From the NCBI GenBank assembly GCA_017646885.1, contig JAGCLR010000331.1, positions 1-14,977 of the forward strand: 14,977 bases of DNA, written 5' to 3'. The translations under genes and the position numbers were made by a program. Shown piece after piece: positions 6,378 through 12,213 of this stretch. How positions within the stretch are numbered: the stretch's first letter is position 1; every line of letters starts with the position of its first letter. Below the pieces are notes generated by a model. It was not told the DNA's origin. It saw nothing but the letters and a program-made list of their open reading frames with translations, and made no database searches. This DNA is from Methanobrevibacter sp. (lineage in GTDB: Archaea > Methanobacteriota > Methanobacteria > Methanobacteriales > Methanobacteriaceae).

Positions 6378-7115
6378 TTAAGTATGATAGAAGCTCAATG
6401 AAATCTGTCTGGTCAGCATATCATTGGTTGTAATGTTATCTTCATCGCTTTCTTCGTCACTGCCATCCCAACCGTGAGCCATATCGTCATAATACTGTGT
6501 TGCGTGTTCATAACTAGAACTGCACAAATCATTACCACACATTCCAATGTAGTGTTTAGCATAAGGCCAATTAACTGCATCAGGAGTATTCTTAAGTGTC
6601 TTCTTTATGTACTTATCCCATTCGGACTTTTTGTCAAACCAAGGGTATTCTTCAAATGGGAAGAACCACTTGTTTATGTTGTCTTCAGTAATGTAAATCT
6701 TGTTATCGTTAATGTCAAGGAAATATGGGCGAACATCAGTAGGAGCTTTCAATCCAACTGTTTGATAAGCTTTCTGTACATCACGAAGTAGATTTGCGTG
6801 GTTATCGTTATAGTGATAAATTACTTCGTTATTCTTTCTACTCCACAGCGTTTCGTGACAAGAGAAAACTGCGTGAGCAGCAAGATACTCAATAATTGTC
6901 TTTACACTTGAAAGGTCAATGTCATCCCTTTCACGAACTTCCATATCCCAATAAACGAATAGTTCAACATCCAATGTTCCGTCAGCATTGAGTGTCGGAA
7001 ATTCCTTTTTATCTCGCAACGGGATATCTGCGATATGCTTGTATGTTTTTGTATAGGTAGCACAGTGTGTTGTGCTAGAGTTTGTTTCAAATACACCACG
7101 TCTAATAGTTTTCAT
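6378..7115 (-). CDS. Phage-type protein with N-terminal FETNSS motif
   Basis: 245 aa. It opens MKTIRRGVFETNSSTTHC, a close match to the RxGxFETNSSSxHS start seen on many uncharacterised proteins of phages and Firmicutes; no activity is known to me. The motif's Ser/Thr run and His could be a catalytic or binding site. The rest is acidic and aromatic, with a helix around VKTIIEYLAAHAVFSCHE, an NDNKIYITEDNINKW segment, Cys pairs in GMCGNDLCSSS and a highly acidic loop (DGSDEESDEDN). AAAGGA eight bases upstream and a good promoter about 20 bases before the start make it the first gene of the radical SAM/DF-tail operon. Confidence 0.87.
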   Translation of the reverse strand: MKTIRRGVFETNSSTTHCATYTKTYKHIADIPLRDKKEFPTLNADGTLDVELFVYWDMEVRERDDIDLSSVKTIIEYLAAHAVFSCHETLWSRKNNEVIYHYNDNHANLLRDVQKAYQTVGLKAPTDVRPYFLDINDNKIYITEDNINKWFFPFEEYPWFDKKSEWDKYIKKTLKNTPDAVNWPYAKHYIGMCGNDLCSSSYEHATQYYDDMAHGWDGSDEESDEDNITTNDMLTRQISLSFYHT

Positions 7116-7134
7116 AATTCGTTTCCTTTACCAT

Positions 7135-7163
7135 AATATAGTTAATTATCCCGCCACTGTCAA
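7135..7163 (-). promoter_or_regulatory. Sigma-70-like promoter (TTGACA-17-TATATT)
   Basis: Minus strand TTGACA at 7163-7158 starts three bases after the stop of the previous gene; a 17-base spacer ending in C leads to TATATT at 7140-7135, followed by ATGG. It should drive the operon starting at 7115. No terminator hairpin is seen here, so upstream transcription may also run through. Confidence 0.82.
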
Positions 7164-7165
7164 TA

Positions 7166-7495
7166 CTAAAAATCTTTTTCCATTTCTTTAAGTTTCTTTT
7201 TGATCTTATCTTTTTTGATTTCGCATTTACTTTGCTCAATGAACTTAATTAAAGGTTCACCACCCAAAACGCAGTTCTTATTAAGACATGGAAGAACTGC
7301 CATACCAGGACTGCTATCATTTACATTGTGATACATTTTCCCATCACATTTAAAAAATCTTGCGATTACATACAATGTATTATCATAAAGATAACAAGCA
7401 CTATAACCAAAAGATGGTGAATCAGTACAATAATCTTTTATCTCAAACTGAAGCCCAGCTTTTAAACAAGTTTCTCTGTATTCTTTGTAGGTCAT
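7166..7495 (-). CDS. DF-tailed protein after the exported-protein cassette
   Basis: 109 aa, not recognised. It is Cys-rich for a small protein (C10, DYCTDS, SACYLYD, FKCDGK, LPCLNKNC, SKCEIKK). Alternating strands (SACYLYDNTLYVIARFF) precede a helix LIKFIEQSKCEIKKDKIKK that runs into KKLKEMEKDF-stop. The tail matches the array across the promoter. The start is a TAATG overlap with GGAG inside the upstream stop region. No gene starts at its stop, so this tail is not a ribosome-binding site; codons GAA-AAA-GAT-TTT-TAG differ from the coupled copies. Confidence 0.82.
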   Translation of the reverse strand: MTYKEYRETCLKAGLQFEIKDYCTDSPSFGYSACYLYDNTLYVIARFFKCDGKMYHNVNDSSPGMAVLPCLNKNCVLGGEPLIKFIEQSKCEIKKDKIKKKLKEMEKDF

Positions 7496-7842
7496 TATTC
7501 TCCACAGTATCTTTTAATACAATCTTCAATTTCTGTATAGAGTTTAAATCGTTCCTTACATTCGCTCTTACAAGTCAAAAATTCGTCTTCAGTAAAAATT
7601 GAAGAAGTCGGAACTGCTTTTAATGAGCGACCGTTAATTTGAACATCATAATTCTTAACTGGTGAGGAATAACTTTCACGAACTGAAGTTTTATGTTCCA
7701 GTTCCATATTGTATTCCTTCTGCATCAGATTCGCAATTCGTTCAAGTGAGTTTGCGATTCGTTCAAGTTTTTCCTTGCAATAAGTATCACAAGAAAAACT
7801 CATAACAGTAAATAAACTAATTAAAAGCAGTATCCGTTTCAT
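7495..7842 (-). CDS. Exported Cys-rich protein with C-terminal CX3C-X12-CX4C module
   Basis: 115 aa. MKRILLLISLFTVMSFS is a Sec signal peptide; the Cys at 18 could be a lipid attachment site, but F at -2 is a poor lipobox. The mature part starts CDTYCKEKLERIANSLERIAN, a CX3C pair followed by a repeated LERIAN heptad, then a variable stretch. The C-terminus has CKSEC, twelve residues, CIKRYC-G-E: a CX3C-X12-CX4C pattern also found exactly in the product at 8516-8827. Two helices locked by disulphides outside the cytoplasm are likely. SD GGAG with seven bases of spacing; the start overlaps no gene but follows the previous stop by one base. Confidence 0.83.
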   Translation of the reverse strand: MKRILLLISLFTVMSFSCDTYCKEKLERIANSLERIANLMQKEYNMELEHKTSVRESYSSPVKNYDVQINGRSLKAVPTSSIFTEDEFLTCKSECKERFKLYTEIEDCIKRYCGE

Positions 7843-7843
7843 T

Positions 7844-8116
7844 TTACTTCTCCAATCCGTAAGTGTAAATGTATTCGCCCTTAAGATTTTTGGATACGTC
7901 CAAGAACTTCAATCCAACCATTCTTACTGGCATAGACTGTGGATCCTTACAAGCAACCTTTGCGTACTGTTGCCAAAGAACTCCTGACACATAATCGTTT
8001 TCAACCCACTGGGTTACTTCGCAACCTTTCTTTCGTGCGGAAAGGACGAAATCCAAATGTATGTCTGCCCAAGCACTAGCCATAGCACACAACATAATAA
8101 GCATTATCTTCTTCAT
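7844..8116 (-). CDS. Small exported protein, signal peptide
   Basis: 90 aa. MKKIMLIMLCAMASAWA followed by D is a clear Sec signal peptide with an A-x-A type cleavage site (ASA or AWA). The mature protein of about 73 aa has two Cys (KKGCEVTQW and KVACKDPQ) that could pair, and ends KGEYIYTYGLEK. It is not recognised. The ATG overlaps the upstream stop (ATGA), with AAGGAG eight bases before it. It sits in a run of four genes whose products all enter or cross the inner membrane. Confidence 0.82.
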   Translation of the reverse strand: MKKIMLIMLCAMASAWADIHLDFVLSARKKGCEVTQWVENDYVSGVLWQQYAKVACKDPQSMPVRMVGLKFLDVSKNLKGEYIYTYGLEK

Positions 8117-8523
8117 TCAATTATCTCCTTCGCAGTGAATACCCAATCCCCTGCACATACTGTTTCGTCATCAAGTTCAACCAATTTTCCATTACACTGG
8201 AATTTAACATACTTGGCATCAAATTCAAAGAAATGTTCATCAGTTTCAAGCTTGATAGTTGTTTCTTTTTCGTCGGCATAATCTTGCATTTTACCAATCA
8301 AAGAAACCTTTTCAATGTATTCTGTTTTGGTTTGCGTGATAACAGTAGTATCGTGAATGTATCTGTCAATGTATCGCATAACAGAAGTTGTATCGTGTAG
8401 AACTACTGGACGCTTCAATGTTCGCATAGTTTCGTTAATGTCGCTGACAATAAGACCATTTATGAACAGAAACAGCACGAACATTATAACCATACCAATA
8501 ATAAATTCACTTTTCTTAATCAT
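8113..8523 (-). CDS. Membrane-anchored protein with one N-terminal helix
   Basis: 136 aa. Residues about 8-27 (IIGMVIMFVLFLFINGLIV) form a single N-terminal transmembrane segment with Lys before it, predicting an N-in, C-out topology. Next is a Thr/Asp/Arg-rich segment in which HDTT occurs twice (LHDTTSV, IHDTTVI), then a helix and a beta-rich C-terminal domain (HFFEFDAKYVKFQCNGK, VCAGDWVFTA) with two Cys. The size and topology are compatible with a spanin-like or envelope protein, but I see no specific spanin feature. SD GGAGGA is six bases from the ATG, inside the upstream gene. Confidence 0.8.
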   Translation of the reverse strand: MIKKSEFIIGMVIMFVLFLFINGLIVSDINETMRTLKRPVVLHDTTSVMRYIDRYIHDTTVITQTKTEYIEKVSLIGKMQDYADEKETTIKLETDEHFFEFDAKYVKFQCNGKLVELDDETVCAGDWVFTAKEIIE

Positions 8524-8827
8524 TGTTTATCCTCCCACAGTTTTCTCTGATACAAAATTCAATTATAGAATTTGAAACATTGTTTGCCTTACAATCTGCC
8601 ACACATTCATCAAATTCATTGGTGATTTCTCTAACCGGTTCTTCGTGTTGAATTGGTTCTGGTTTTGGTGCTATAACAGGCTTATCAGTAAGCACAAGTG
8701 GTTTTTCTTTAAATACAGATGGTTCTTTTGGAACTGGCTTAATTGGTGAATTAACTTGATAGCCAAATGGATCTGCGAAAGCAAACAAAACAAATGCGAC
8801 AATAATTAAGAGTAAACTCAGTTTCAT
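8516..8827 (-). CDS. Exported proline-rich protein with CX3C-X12-CX4C module
   Basis: 103 aa. MKLSLLLIIVAFVLFAFA is a signal peptide or anchor. The next 50 residues are Pro/Lys/Glu-rich (PIKPVPKEPS, KPVIAPKPEPI), like the periplasm-spanning linkers of TonB-type and spanin proteins. The C-terminus carries CVADC, twelve residues, CIREN-C-G, the same spacing and the same C-I and C-G neighbours as in the 7495-7842 product, so the two share a domain. AAGGA lies ten bases before the ATG. It follows a strong terminator with no obvious promoter, so expression may rely on readthrough. Confidence 0.82.
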   Translation of the reverse strand: MKLSLLLIIVAFVLFAFADPFGYQVNSPIKPVPKEPSVFKEKPLVLTDKPVIAPKPEPIQHEEPVREITNEFDECVADCKANNVSNSIIEFCIRENCGRINND

Positions 8828-8851
8828 ATCTACAATTCCTTTGTTTTAAAG

Positions 8852-8890
8852 AAAAAAGCCCAAACAACATTTCACAACATTGTTCGGGCT
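8852..8890 (-). terminator. Strong rho-independent terminator after SPFH gene
   Basis: On the minus strand AGCCCGAACAA pairs with TTGTTTGGGCT (one G-T pair) around about twelve bases, then six T residues. It lies just after the stop at 8904 and before the gene starting at 8827. Unlike the two hairpins at 968-997 and 14386-14416 it carries no recognisable promoter. Confidence 0.88.
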
Positions 8891-8903
8891 CAAGTGGTTT
8901 TTA

Positions 8904-10184
8904 TTACTTGTTGCTAGAAATTCTGTCAGCAATGTCCATCAAGTATTTCATACCAACAGCGTCAAGTGCAGTAGCACCATTCTTTCCGTCACCGGCACCA
9001 CCCATCATAATGGTAGGAACAATCGGGTGTTCGGACTTAGCAAGAGCTTCGGCAATACCAACCTTCGTCTTGTAATCCCATTCTGCCTTTTCCTGTGGTG
9101 TCAAACCAGCGATAACCTTTGCTCGGTTAGCAGCAGCCTCAGCTTCACCCTCAGCTCTAATTCTCTTTGCATCTTCAATGGCCTTGAGTGCATTTAGACG
9201 AGCTACTTCCTTTTCACGTTCCGCATTAAGAATTGCGACATCACGTTCCTTTTCAGCCTGGGTAACTTCGGTCATCTTTTGGACTTCCTGGGCGGCCTTT
9301 GCTTCAGCAATCTTTGCCTTACCTTCTGCTTCTGCGGTGATGGCCTTCTGTTTTGCCGTTTCAGCGGCAGTAGCATTAGACACACGCTGCATTTCACGTT
9401 CCTTCACAATGTCCAACTGGCGTTGTGCCATACTATCCAGCTTAACACTCTGAATTTCAAGCTGCTTAACTACGATGCCATATTGAGAGAGTGCGGACTT
9501 CTTCGTGAGAATACGATTACCATCCTTATCCAGCTTGAGCTTGGTAACTCGGTATTCTTGAACTTCGGCCTTCTTAATGACCTTACCATTTGAATCTACT
9601 TCATCTTCACCGGCTTTCTCCTTGAGAACTTCGGTAGTTGTCAGGTATTCGCCATCCACCAACTGGTCTTCAGCGAGACGTCGGAACTCAGCAATCTTCG
9701 TAACCTTAGCTTCTTCAGCCGTAAACAATGGGGCAGTCTTTCGTACCGCAGAGAGAACAGCATTTCGTACAAGATTATGTTTTACGCCCTTATCATTCTT
9801 CTGGTTATTATGTAGTTCAATCAACTTTTCACAATCAGTCGGCAATTCATACAAAAGATAGCCAGAGATGCTTGCGTTCGCATTTCGTGAAAGCGTCACG
9901 CTGATGTCATCTTCGTCATCTTCGTCACCTTCCCAACCTTCGCCATTTACCTTCTCAGTGCTAGAGTTGAAATAGAAGGACTTTGCCAAATCATACTTGT
10001 AGATGGATGCGAACCCACGGAAATAAAGACCCTGTCCATCAACGCAGGAGAGTGTTCCGAACGGTGACTGCTTAACGAGCAATTCCGTAGACTGCTTGTA
10101 ACCAACGAGCTTCTTTGCGCAGAACGCACAAACGATAACCGCGATGGCGAGAAGAATAAGTGATACCTTAGTTTTTGTATTCAT
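8904..10184 (-). CDS. SPFH/band-7 (prohibitin-like) membrane protein
   Basis: 426 aa. A single transmembrane segment (residues about 7-23) precedes an SPFH-like domain to about residue 250, with typical strands, an RNAVLSAVRK helix and the LSQYGIVVKQLEIQSVKL strand that ends the domain. A long Ala/Glu/Lys coiled coil (about 250-360, with AEAEGKAKIAEAKAA and RAEGEAEAAANRAK) and a Gly-rich tail follow. Stomatin/prohibitin/HflK-C proteins form large rings on membranes; HflKC controls the FtsH protease. A very acidic insert (residues 85-93) in the first part of the domain is unusual. The SD AAAGGA lies eleven bases before the ATG. Phage SPFH proteins are known but not understood; FtsH control or membrane defence are inferences. 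Confidence 0.92.
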   Translation of the reverse strand: MNTKTKVSLILLAIAVIVCAFCAKKLVGYKQSTELLVKQSPFGTLSCVDGQGLYFRGFASIYKYDLAKSFYFNSSTEKVNGEGWEGDEDDEDDISVTLSRNANASISGYLLYELPTDCEKLIELHNNQKNDKGVKHNLVRNAVLSAVRKTAPLFTAEEAKVTKIAEFRRLAEDQLVDGEYLTTTEVLKEKAGEDEVDSNGKVIKKAEVQEYRVTKLKLDKDGNRILTKKSALSQYGIVVKQLEIQSVKLDSMAQRQLDIVKEREMQRVSNATAAETAKQKAITAEAEGKAKIAEAKAAQEVQKMTEVTQAEKERDVAILNAEREKEVARLNALKAIEDAKRIRAEGEAEAAANRAKVIAGLTPQEKAEWDYKTKVGIAEALAKSEHPIVPTIMMGGAGDGKNGATALDAVGMKYLMDIADRISSNK

Positions 10185-10217
10185 AGTTTTTGTTTTCCTT
10201 TTTGTTAGGGGTTATTG

Positions 10218-10655
10218 TTAGATGAAAGTATTCATCAGTCTGTTTGTGATTAGTTTTTTGTCAATCGGCAAATCCAACAAATGTATGATTTCTTCCTTCA
10301 ACGCAGTGCAGTAAGCATCATAATTTTTTGGTTTACCATTTTTCTTGAATGTTAAAATTTGATTCAAGTAGAAATTGAAATTTGAGTATTTCGGACAATC
10401 CGAACCCTTCATTCCATTTGCGAACTTGTTCAAAAGATAACAAATTTCTGGGTTTCGTTTCTTGTAAACGTGTGCCAAAATTCTGTGGGCTAAATAATGT
10501 TCTTTCGGTGTCATAGCAACTTTATTTTCATCTGTATCTAAACCACCCATAGACCTCGGAAGGATATGGTGGATAGTAAACCGTGGGTCAGTGTAGTTTC
10601 GCCCAAGTTTCTTATAGTAGTTACAGAATTTATTATAAAGTTTCTTGTAGTTCAT
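10218..10655 (-). CDS. HNH endonuclease, probably free-standing homing type
   Basis: 145 aa. The HNH core is plain: F-T-I-H29-H30-ILPRSMGG, N44 in DENKVAMT, and P-K-E-H53-YLAH57-RIL, the pattern of phage HNH endonucleases related to T4 Mob and group I intron enzymes. The Lys-rich N-terminus and C-terminal half would bind DNA. No Cys pairs for a structural zinc are seen. It has no good Shine-Dalgarno (nearest purine run about 25 bases upstream) and sits with about 70 and 33 bases of spacer between the phosphatase and SPFH genes, as expected for an inserted selfish gene. No intron halves were noticed around it. Confidence 0.88.
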   Translation of the reverse strand: MNYKKLYNKFCNYYKKLGRNYTDPRFTIHHILPRSMGGLDTDENKVAMTPKEHYLAHRILAHVYKKRNPEICYLLNKFANGMKGSDCPKYSNFNFYLNQILTFKKNGKPKNYDAYCTALKEEIIHLLDLPIDKKLITNRLMNTFI

Positions 10656-10724
10656 AAGTTTAATTTAGTAAATTTCTTCTCATTTGTAAATGGTTCATTT
10701 TAATCATTTGTTCACTGAAGAACT

Positions 10725-11315
10725 TTATTTCGCATAATGGCTAATTGGTTCTTCATATCGGTATACCTCAATCTGCTTTGTTTTGGTATCGTAAATCATC
10801 AAATCGCAGTTGGAGAATGTAAACCCTTCGGAATTGATGACCTTGAATGGTGTAATTTCTTTGTTGCCAGTCAAATAATGGTAAAAGTATCTGATTAGCA
10901 TACCGTGAGAAATTACCACGCAGTCTGTAATATGTTCATTTTCCAAGCAATTTGTAAGAAGGTTGAAAATCGCATTTCCACGTTCTTCCATATCTTTCGC
11001 AGTCAATGGAACATATTTAGAAAACTCCTTTTCTGTCATTTCCCAAAACTTTCGTTTTCCAATTCCACTACAATCAAATTCACCAAAATCTTTCGCTGTC
11101 GCAGTCGGCTTCTTTCCAAACAACATTTCACAAGTTTGAATACATCTCTTAACTGGTGAGGTAAGAATGTAATCACGATTTGGGATATATTTACCGACCT
11201 TCTGTTCCCAATCAACAGGTTTTTCGTCAATTATATCGGCATCGTCATAGTTCTTAACCATCGTGCCCGATAAATTGAATTTAGTCCGCCAATGTCTAAT
11301 AAAATAAAATTTCAT
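10725..11315 (-). CDS. Histidine phosphatase superfamily protein
   Basis: 196 aa. The catalytic pieces of the phosphoglycerate mutase/acid phosphatase fold are present in order: R7-H8 (FIRHWRTKFN; H8 would carry the phosphate), SPVKR57-CIQT, the acid E79 in DFGEFD, and H137 in VVISHG. The usual RHG is RHW here, putting a bulky side chain beside the catalytic His. The short length and lack of a long cap insertion point to the GpmB/CobC/SixA-like branch, acting on small phosphoesters or phosphoproteins. The substrate is unknown. The SD is weak (GGAT seven bases before the ATG), and the gene follows a tiny membrane protein by three bases. Confidence 0.88.
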   Translation of the reverse strand: MKFYFIRHWRTKFNLSGTMVKNYDDADIIDEKPVDWEQKVGKYIPNRDYILTSPVKRCIQTCEMLFGKKPTATAKDFGEFDCSGIGKRKFWEMTEKEFSKYVPLTAKDMEERGNAIFNLLTNCLENEHITDCVVISHGMLIRYFYHYLTGNKEITPFKVINSEGFTFSNCDLMIYDTKTKQIEVYRYEEPISHYAK

Positions 11316-11318
11316 AGT

Positions 11319-11447
11319 TTATCCAAACATTAAGTAAACAAATACGAGAACGAAAAATAGTGCAGGGCTAATTGTGCCGTTACATACCATAATAAAGAAT
11401 ATGAACAACAGTAAACATCCGCAGCCACTTTTCTGTTGATTATCCAT
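11319..11447 (-). CDS. 42-aa membrane peptide
   Basis: MDNQQKSGCGCLLLFIFF opens the protein, and two hydrophobic stretches (LLLFIFFIMV and ALFFVLVFVYLMF) are separated by a short polar turn CNGTISP. It is probably a hairpin in the membrane, with the GCGC motif at the cytoplasmic face as a possible lipidation or metal site. The start overlaps the upstream stop (TAATG), which supports coupled translation even though the SD is poor. Small membrane proteins of this kind are common among phage early genes; no family is recognised. Confidence 0.68.
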   Translation of the reverse strand: MDNQQKSGCGCLLLFIFFIMVCNGTISPALFFVLVFVYLMFG

Positions 11448-11641
11448 TACAAATTATCCTCAATAATTTCTTGTGAGACTTCTTCCAGCTTTTCTTCAAC
11501 TTCAGCCGATTTGGTCTTTTCTTCAGTTACAACATCTTCGTCAAATCGGTCAATATGAAGCATTGCTTTCTTCAATTCTTCCACCGGAAAATTCGCAATC
11601 ATTTCGCCGAGAACCGGCTTTTCTTTATTTTCGTCTGCCAT
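11447..11641 (-). CDS. Small acidic protein, 64 aa
   Basis: Highly charged, with Glu and Lys runs in the second half (VVTEEKTKSAEVEEKLEEVSQ) suggesting a coiled coil or disordered tail. The first half (VLGEMIANFPVEELKKAMLHID) could form a short helical pair. The ATG overlaps the previous stop (TAATG). Not recognised. Confidence 0.72.
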   Translation of the reverse strand: MADENKEKPVLGEMIANFPVEELKKAMLHIDRFDEDVVTEEKTKSAEVEEKLEEVSQEIIEDNL

Positions 11642-11937
11642 TATTCAAATTCCTTAATAACTTCTTCCATAGCAGTTCGCCATTCGCCTTCAAGATTTTC
11701 GTCAATGTTTGAAGAGCGAACCATAAAACTCATATCCACATTATCGCAACAGGTCAGCGGATTCACCACTGCGAAAAAGTCAAGCGTAACTTTGCCCAAC
11801 AAAGCAAAATGATTATTCGTATTGTGGAAATTCAAAACCACTTCGTGGCGACCGTTATCCGTTCCAACATTCACGTGGATAGCCGGGTAACGATTAACGA
11901 TGTTGTTGATTTTGCCATTGAGTGTGATTAAATCCAT
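11641..11937 (-). CDS. Hypothetical protein, 98 aa, first gene after promoter
   Basis: The ATG at 11937 is chosen because AAGAGGT lies seven bases before it and the promoter at 12000-11972 is upstream; the frame is open further to 12000, but that part would overlap the promoter. The protein begins with a helix (LITLNGKINNIVNRY), then strands (AIHVNVGTD, HEVVLNFHN, KVTLDFFAVV) and a last acidic helix ending EEVIKEFE. The strand-rich middle followed by a closing helix is like the layout of the VY-W DF-tailed proteins, but the tail is only faintly similar, so I do not count it as tagged. Confidence 0.77.
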   Translation of the reverse strand: MDLITLNGKINNIVNRYPAIHVNVGTDNGRHEVVLNFHNTNNHFALLGKVTLDFFAVVNPLTCCDNVDMSFMVRSSNIDENLEGEWRTAMEEVIKEFE

Positions 11938-11971
11938 TTTTAAACCTCTTGTTTTCTTTTCTACATAAGTA

Positions 11972-12000
11972 AATATAGCAAAATATACAAGGGTTGTCAA
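11972..12000 (-). promoter_or_regulatory. Sigma-70-like promoter (TTGACA-17-TATATT)
   Basis: Minus strand TTGACA at 12000-11995, 17 bases ending in GC, TATATT at 11977-11972. It lies 35 bases upstream of the start at 11937 and should drive the set leading to the phosphatase, HNH and SPFH genes. A perfect inverted repeat lies 31 bases upstream of the -35 box. Confidence 0.82.
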
Positions 12001-12030
12001 TGATTTTTAGCCAAAACTGTGTAAAATAAT

Positions 12031-12050
12031 GTTTACATTCTATTGTAAAC
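12031..12050. repeat. Perfect inverted repeat GTTTACA-N6-TGTAAAC
   Basis: Seven-base arms around six bases, overlapping the stop codon of the 57-aa gene. As RNA it would be a weak A/U-rich hairpin without a clean U-tract, so a terminator is doubtful; as DNA it is of the size and symmetry of a dimeric repressor or activator site next to the promoter at 12000-11972. Confidence 0.5.
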
Positions 12051-12213
12051 TTTTAGTTACAACTGAAAGAACTTCAATGTTAGCCTGGTCAAACACTTTG
12101 GCTTTTACCCGAGCCACGATTTTCTTATATTCAGTTTCGTTATTTTCGTCTTCTAATGTAAATTCGTATGTTTGATTAGCACACATAAATTTAACTGTAT
12201 GAGAATAGGTCAC
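12040..12213 (-). CDS. 57-aa protein with GTG start
   Basis: A GTG at 12213 overlaps the upstream TGA (GTGA) and has AAGGAG eleven bases before it; an ATG nine codons later is the alternative. The product has two strands (HTVKFMC, TYEFTLED), a helix (TEYKKIVARVKAKVFDQ) and a final strand (IEVLSVVTKS), consistent with a small beta-alpha-beta domain. It is not recognised. It is the last gene before the next promoter. Confidence 0.7.
   Translation of the reverse strand: MTYSHTVKFMCANQTYEFTLEDENNETEYKKIVARVKAKVFDQANIEVLSVVTKSLQ

Noticed and set aside
6474..6791. 105-codon plus-strand frame
   Set aside because: Antisense to the FETNSS protein, no ribosome-binding site.
8852..8890. A third fused terminator-promoter element
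   Set aside because: The hairpin is strong, but no -35/-10 pair with 16-18 base spacing could be found in or after it.
8880..9861. Several plus-strand open frames across the SPFH gene
   Set aside because: They are complements of the Ala/Glu/Lys-rich coiled coil and contain long Ser/Ala/Phe runs; no start signals, and the minus-strand product is unmistakable.
10660..10707. 15-aa open frame before the HNH gene
   Set aside because: No Shine-Dalgarno, no hydrophobic or other pattern; expected by chance in AT-rich DNA.
11641..11937. Eleventh DF-tailed protein
   Set aside because: The end EEVIKEFE has an acidic residue before Phe but lacks the D-F pair and the K-L-x-x-[ILM]-E lead-in.
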